From an uncultured Eubacteriales bacterium (lineage in GTDB: Bacteria > Bacillota > Clostridia > Oscillospirales > CAG-272), in contig UQXK01000074.1 in assembly GCA_900544985.1 (NCBI GenBank), positions 1 through 5,310 of the forward strand: a stretch of 5,310 nucleotides of DNA, given 5' to 3'. This document shows, piece after piece, positions 5,266-5,310 of this stretch. Each line of letters begins with the position of its first letter. Positions within the stretch are counted from its first letter, which is position 1. The position numbers were made by a program, and so were the translations under genes. The notes beneath the pieces were generated by a model. It searched no databases. It was not told where the DNA came from and worked only from the letters and a program-made list of their open reading frames with translations.

Positions 5266-5310
5266 TCTCCTACTTTTCTTATAAGAAAAGTAGGCAAAAG
5301 AATTTCCTAC
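5266..5310 (-). repeat. Three-arm hairpin repeat, copy 3 (at window edge)
   Basis: An exact 45-base duplicate of copy 2, offset by 96 bases in the same orientation, with the palindrome at 5269-5294. It reaches the last base of the window, so the identity, or further copies, may continue beyond. Confidence 0.85.

Noticed and set aside
904..5310. CRISPR array as an explanation for the repeated palindromic 45-base units
   Set aside because: Only two exact copies with one 51-base spacer, a diverged third copy 4.2 kb away in the opposite orientation, and no cas genes. The spacer also has its own self-complementarity.

Overview
The window looks like a chromosomal stretch from a low-GC, anaerobic, clostridial-type Firmicute. 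The signs are AT-rich intergenic DNA, strong AGGAGG-type ribosome binding sites, sigma-A-like promoters with extended -10 elements, a class III (oxygen-sensitive) ribonucleotide reductase, and a tRNA gene with an encoded CCA. The genus cannot be fixed from the sequence alone. All recognised genes lie on the minus strand.

Layout from left to right. Positions 1-53 look like the outer end of an IS3-family insertion sequence. It sits next to a small XRE-type regulator gene (76-330, minus) whose promoter overlaps a short perfect inverted repeat, a plausible autoregulatory operator. Positions 361-599 hold no convincing gene but have two terminator-like hairpins downstream of tRNA-Glu(CTC) (600-674, minus), which has its own near-consensus promoter. 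Positions 675-1008 have no protein gene. They carry a plus-strand promoter-like sequence followed by several hairpins (a candidate small RNA), one copy of an unusual three-arm repeat, and a bidirectional terminator.

The core is the nrdD-nrdG operon (minus; nrdD 1535-3712, nrdG 1009-1533, one base apart). NrdD is the glycyl-radical anaerobic ribonucleoside-triphosphate reductase with an N-terminal ATP-cone. NrdG is the radical-SAM activase that installs the glycyl radical. The 550-base region upstream of nrdD carries two promoter-like sequences, and both overlap matches to the NrdR box (the operator for the ribonucleotide reductase repressor). One box is nearly perfect, and three weaker ones are spaced 30-31 bases apart. 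Deoxynucleotide-responsive repression is therefore likely.

At the right end is a membrane-anchored VanY/M15B-type D,D-/L,D-carboxypeptidase gene (4281-5159, minus) with its own terminator. Its ribosome binding site abuts one of two identical 45-base repeat copies (5170-5214 and 5266-5310). They belong to the same family as the copy at 904-945. Across these copies a substitution occurs in all three complementary arms at once, which preserves two mutually exclusive hairpins. This is the most interesting unexplained structure in the window.
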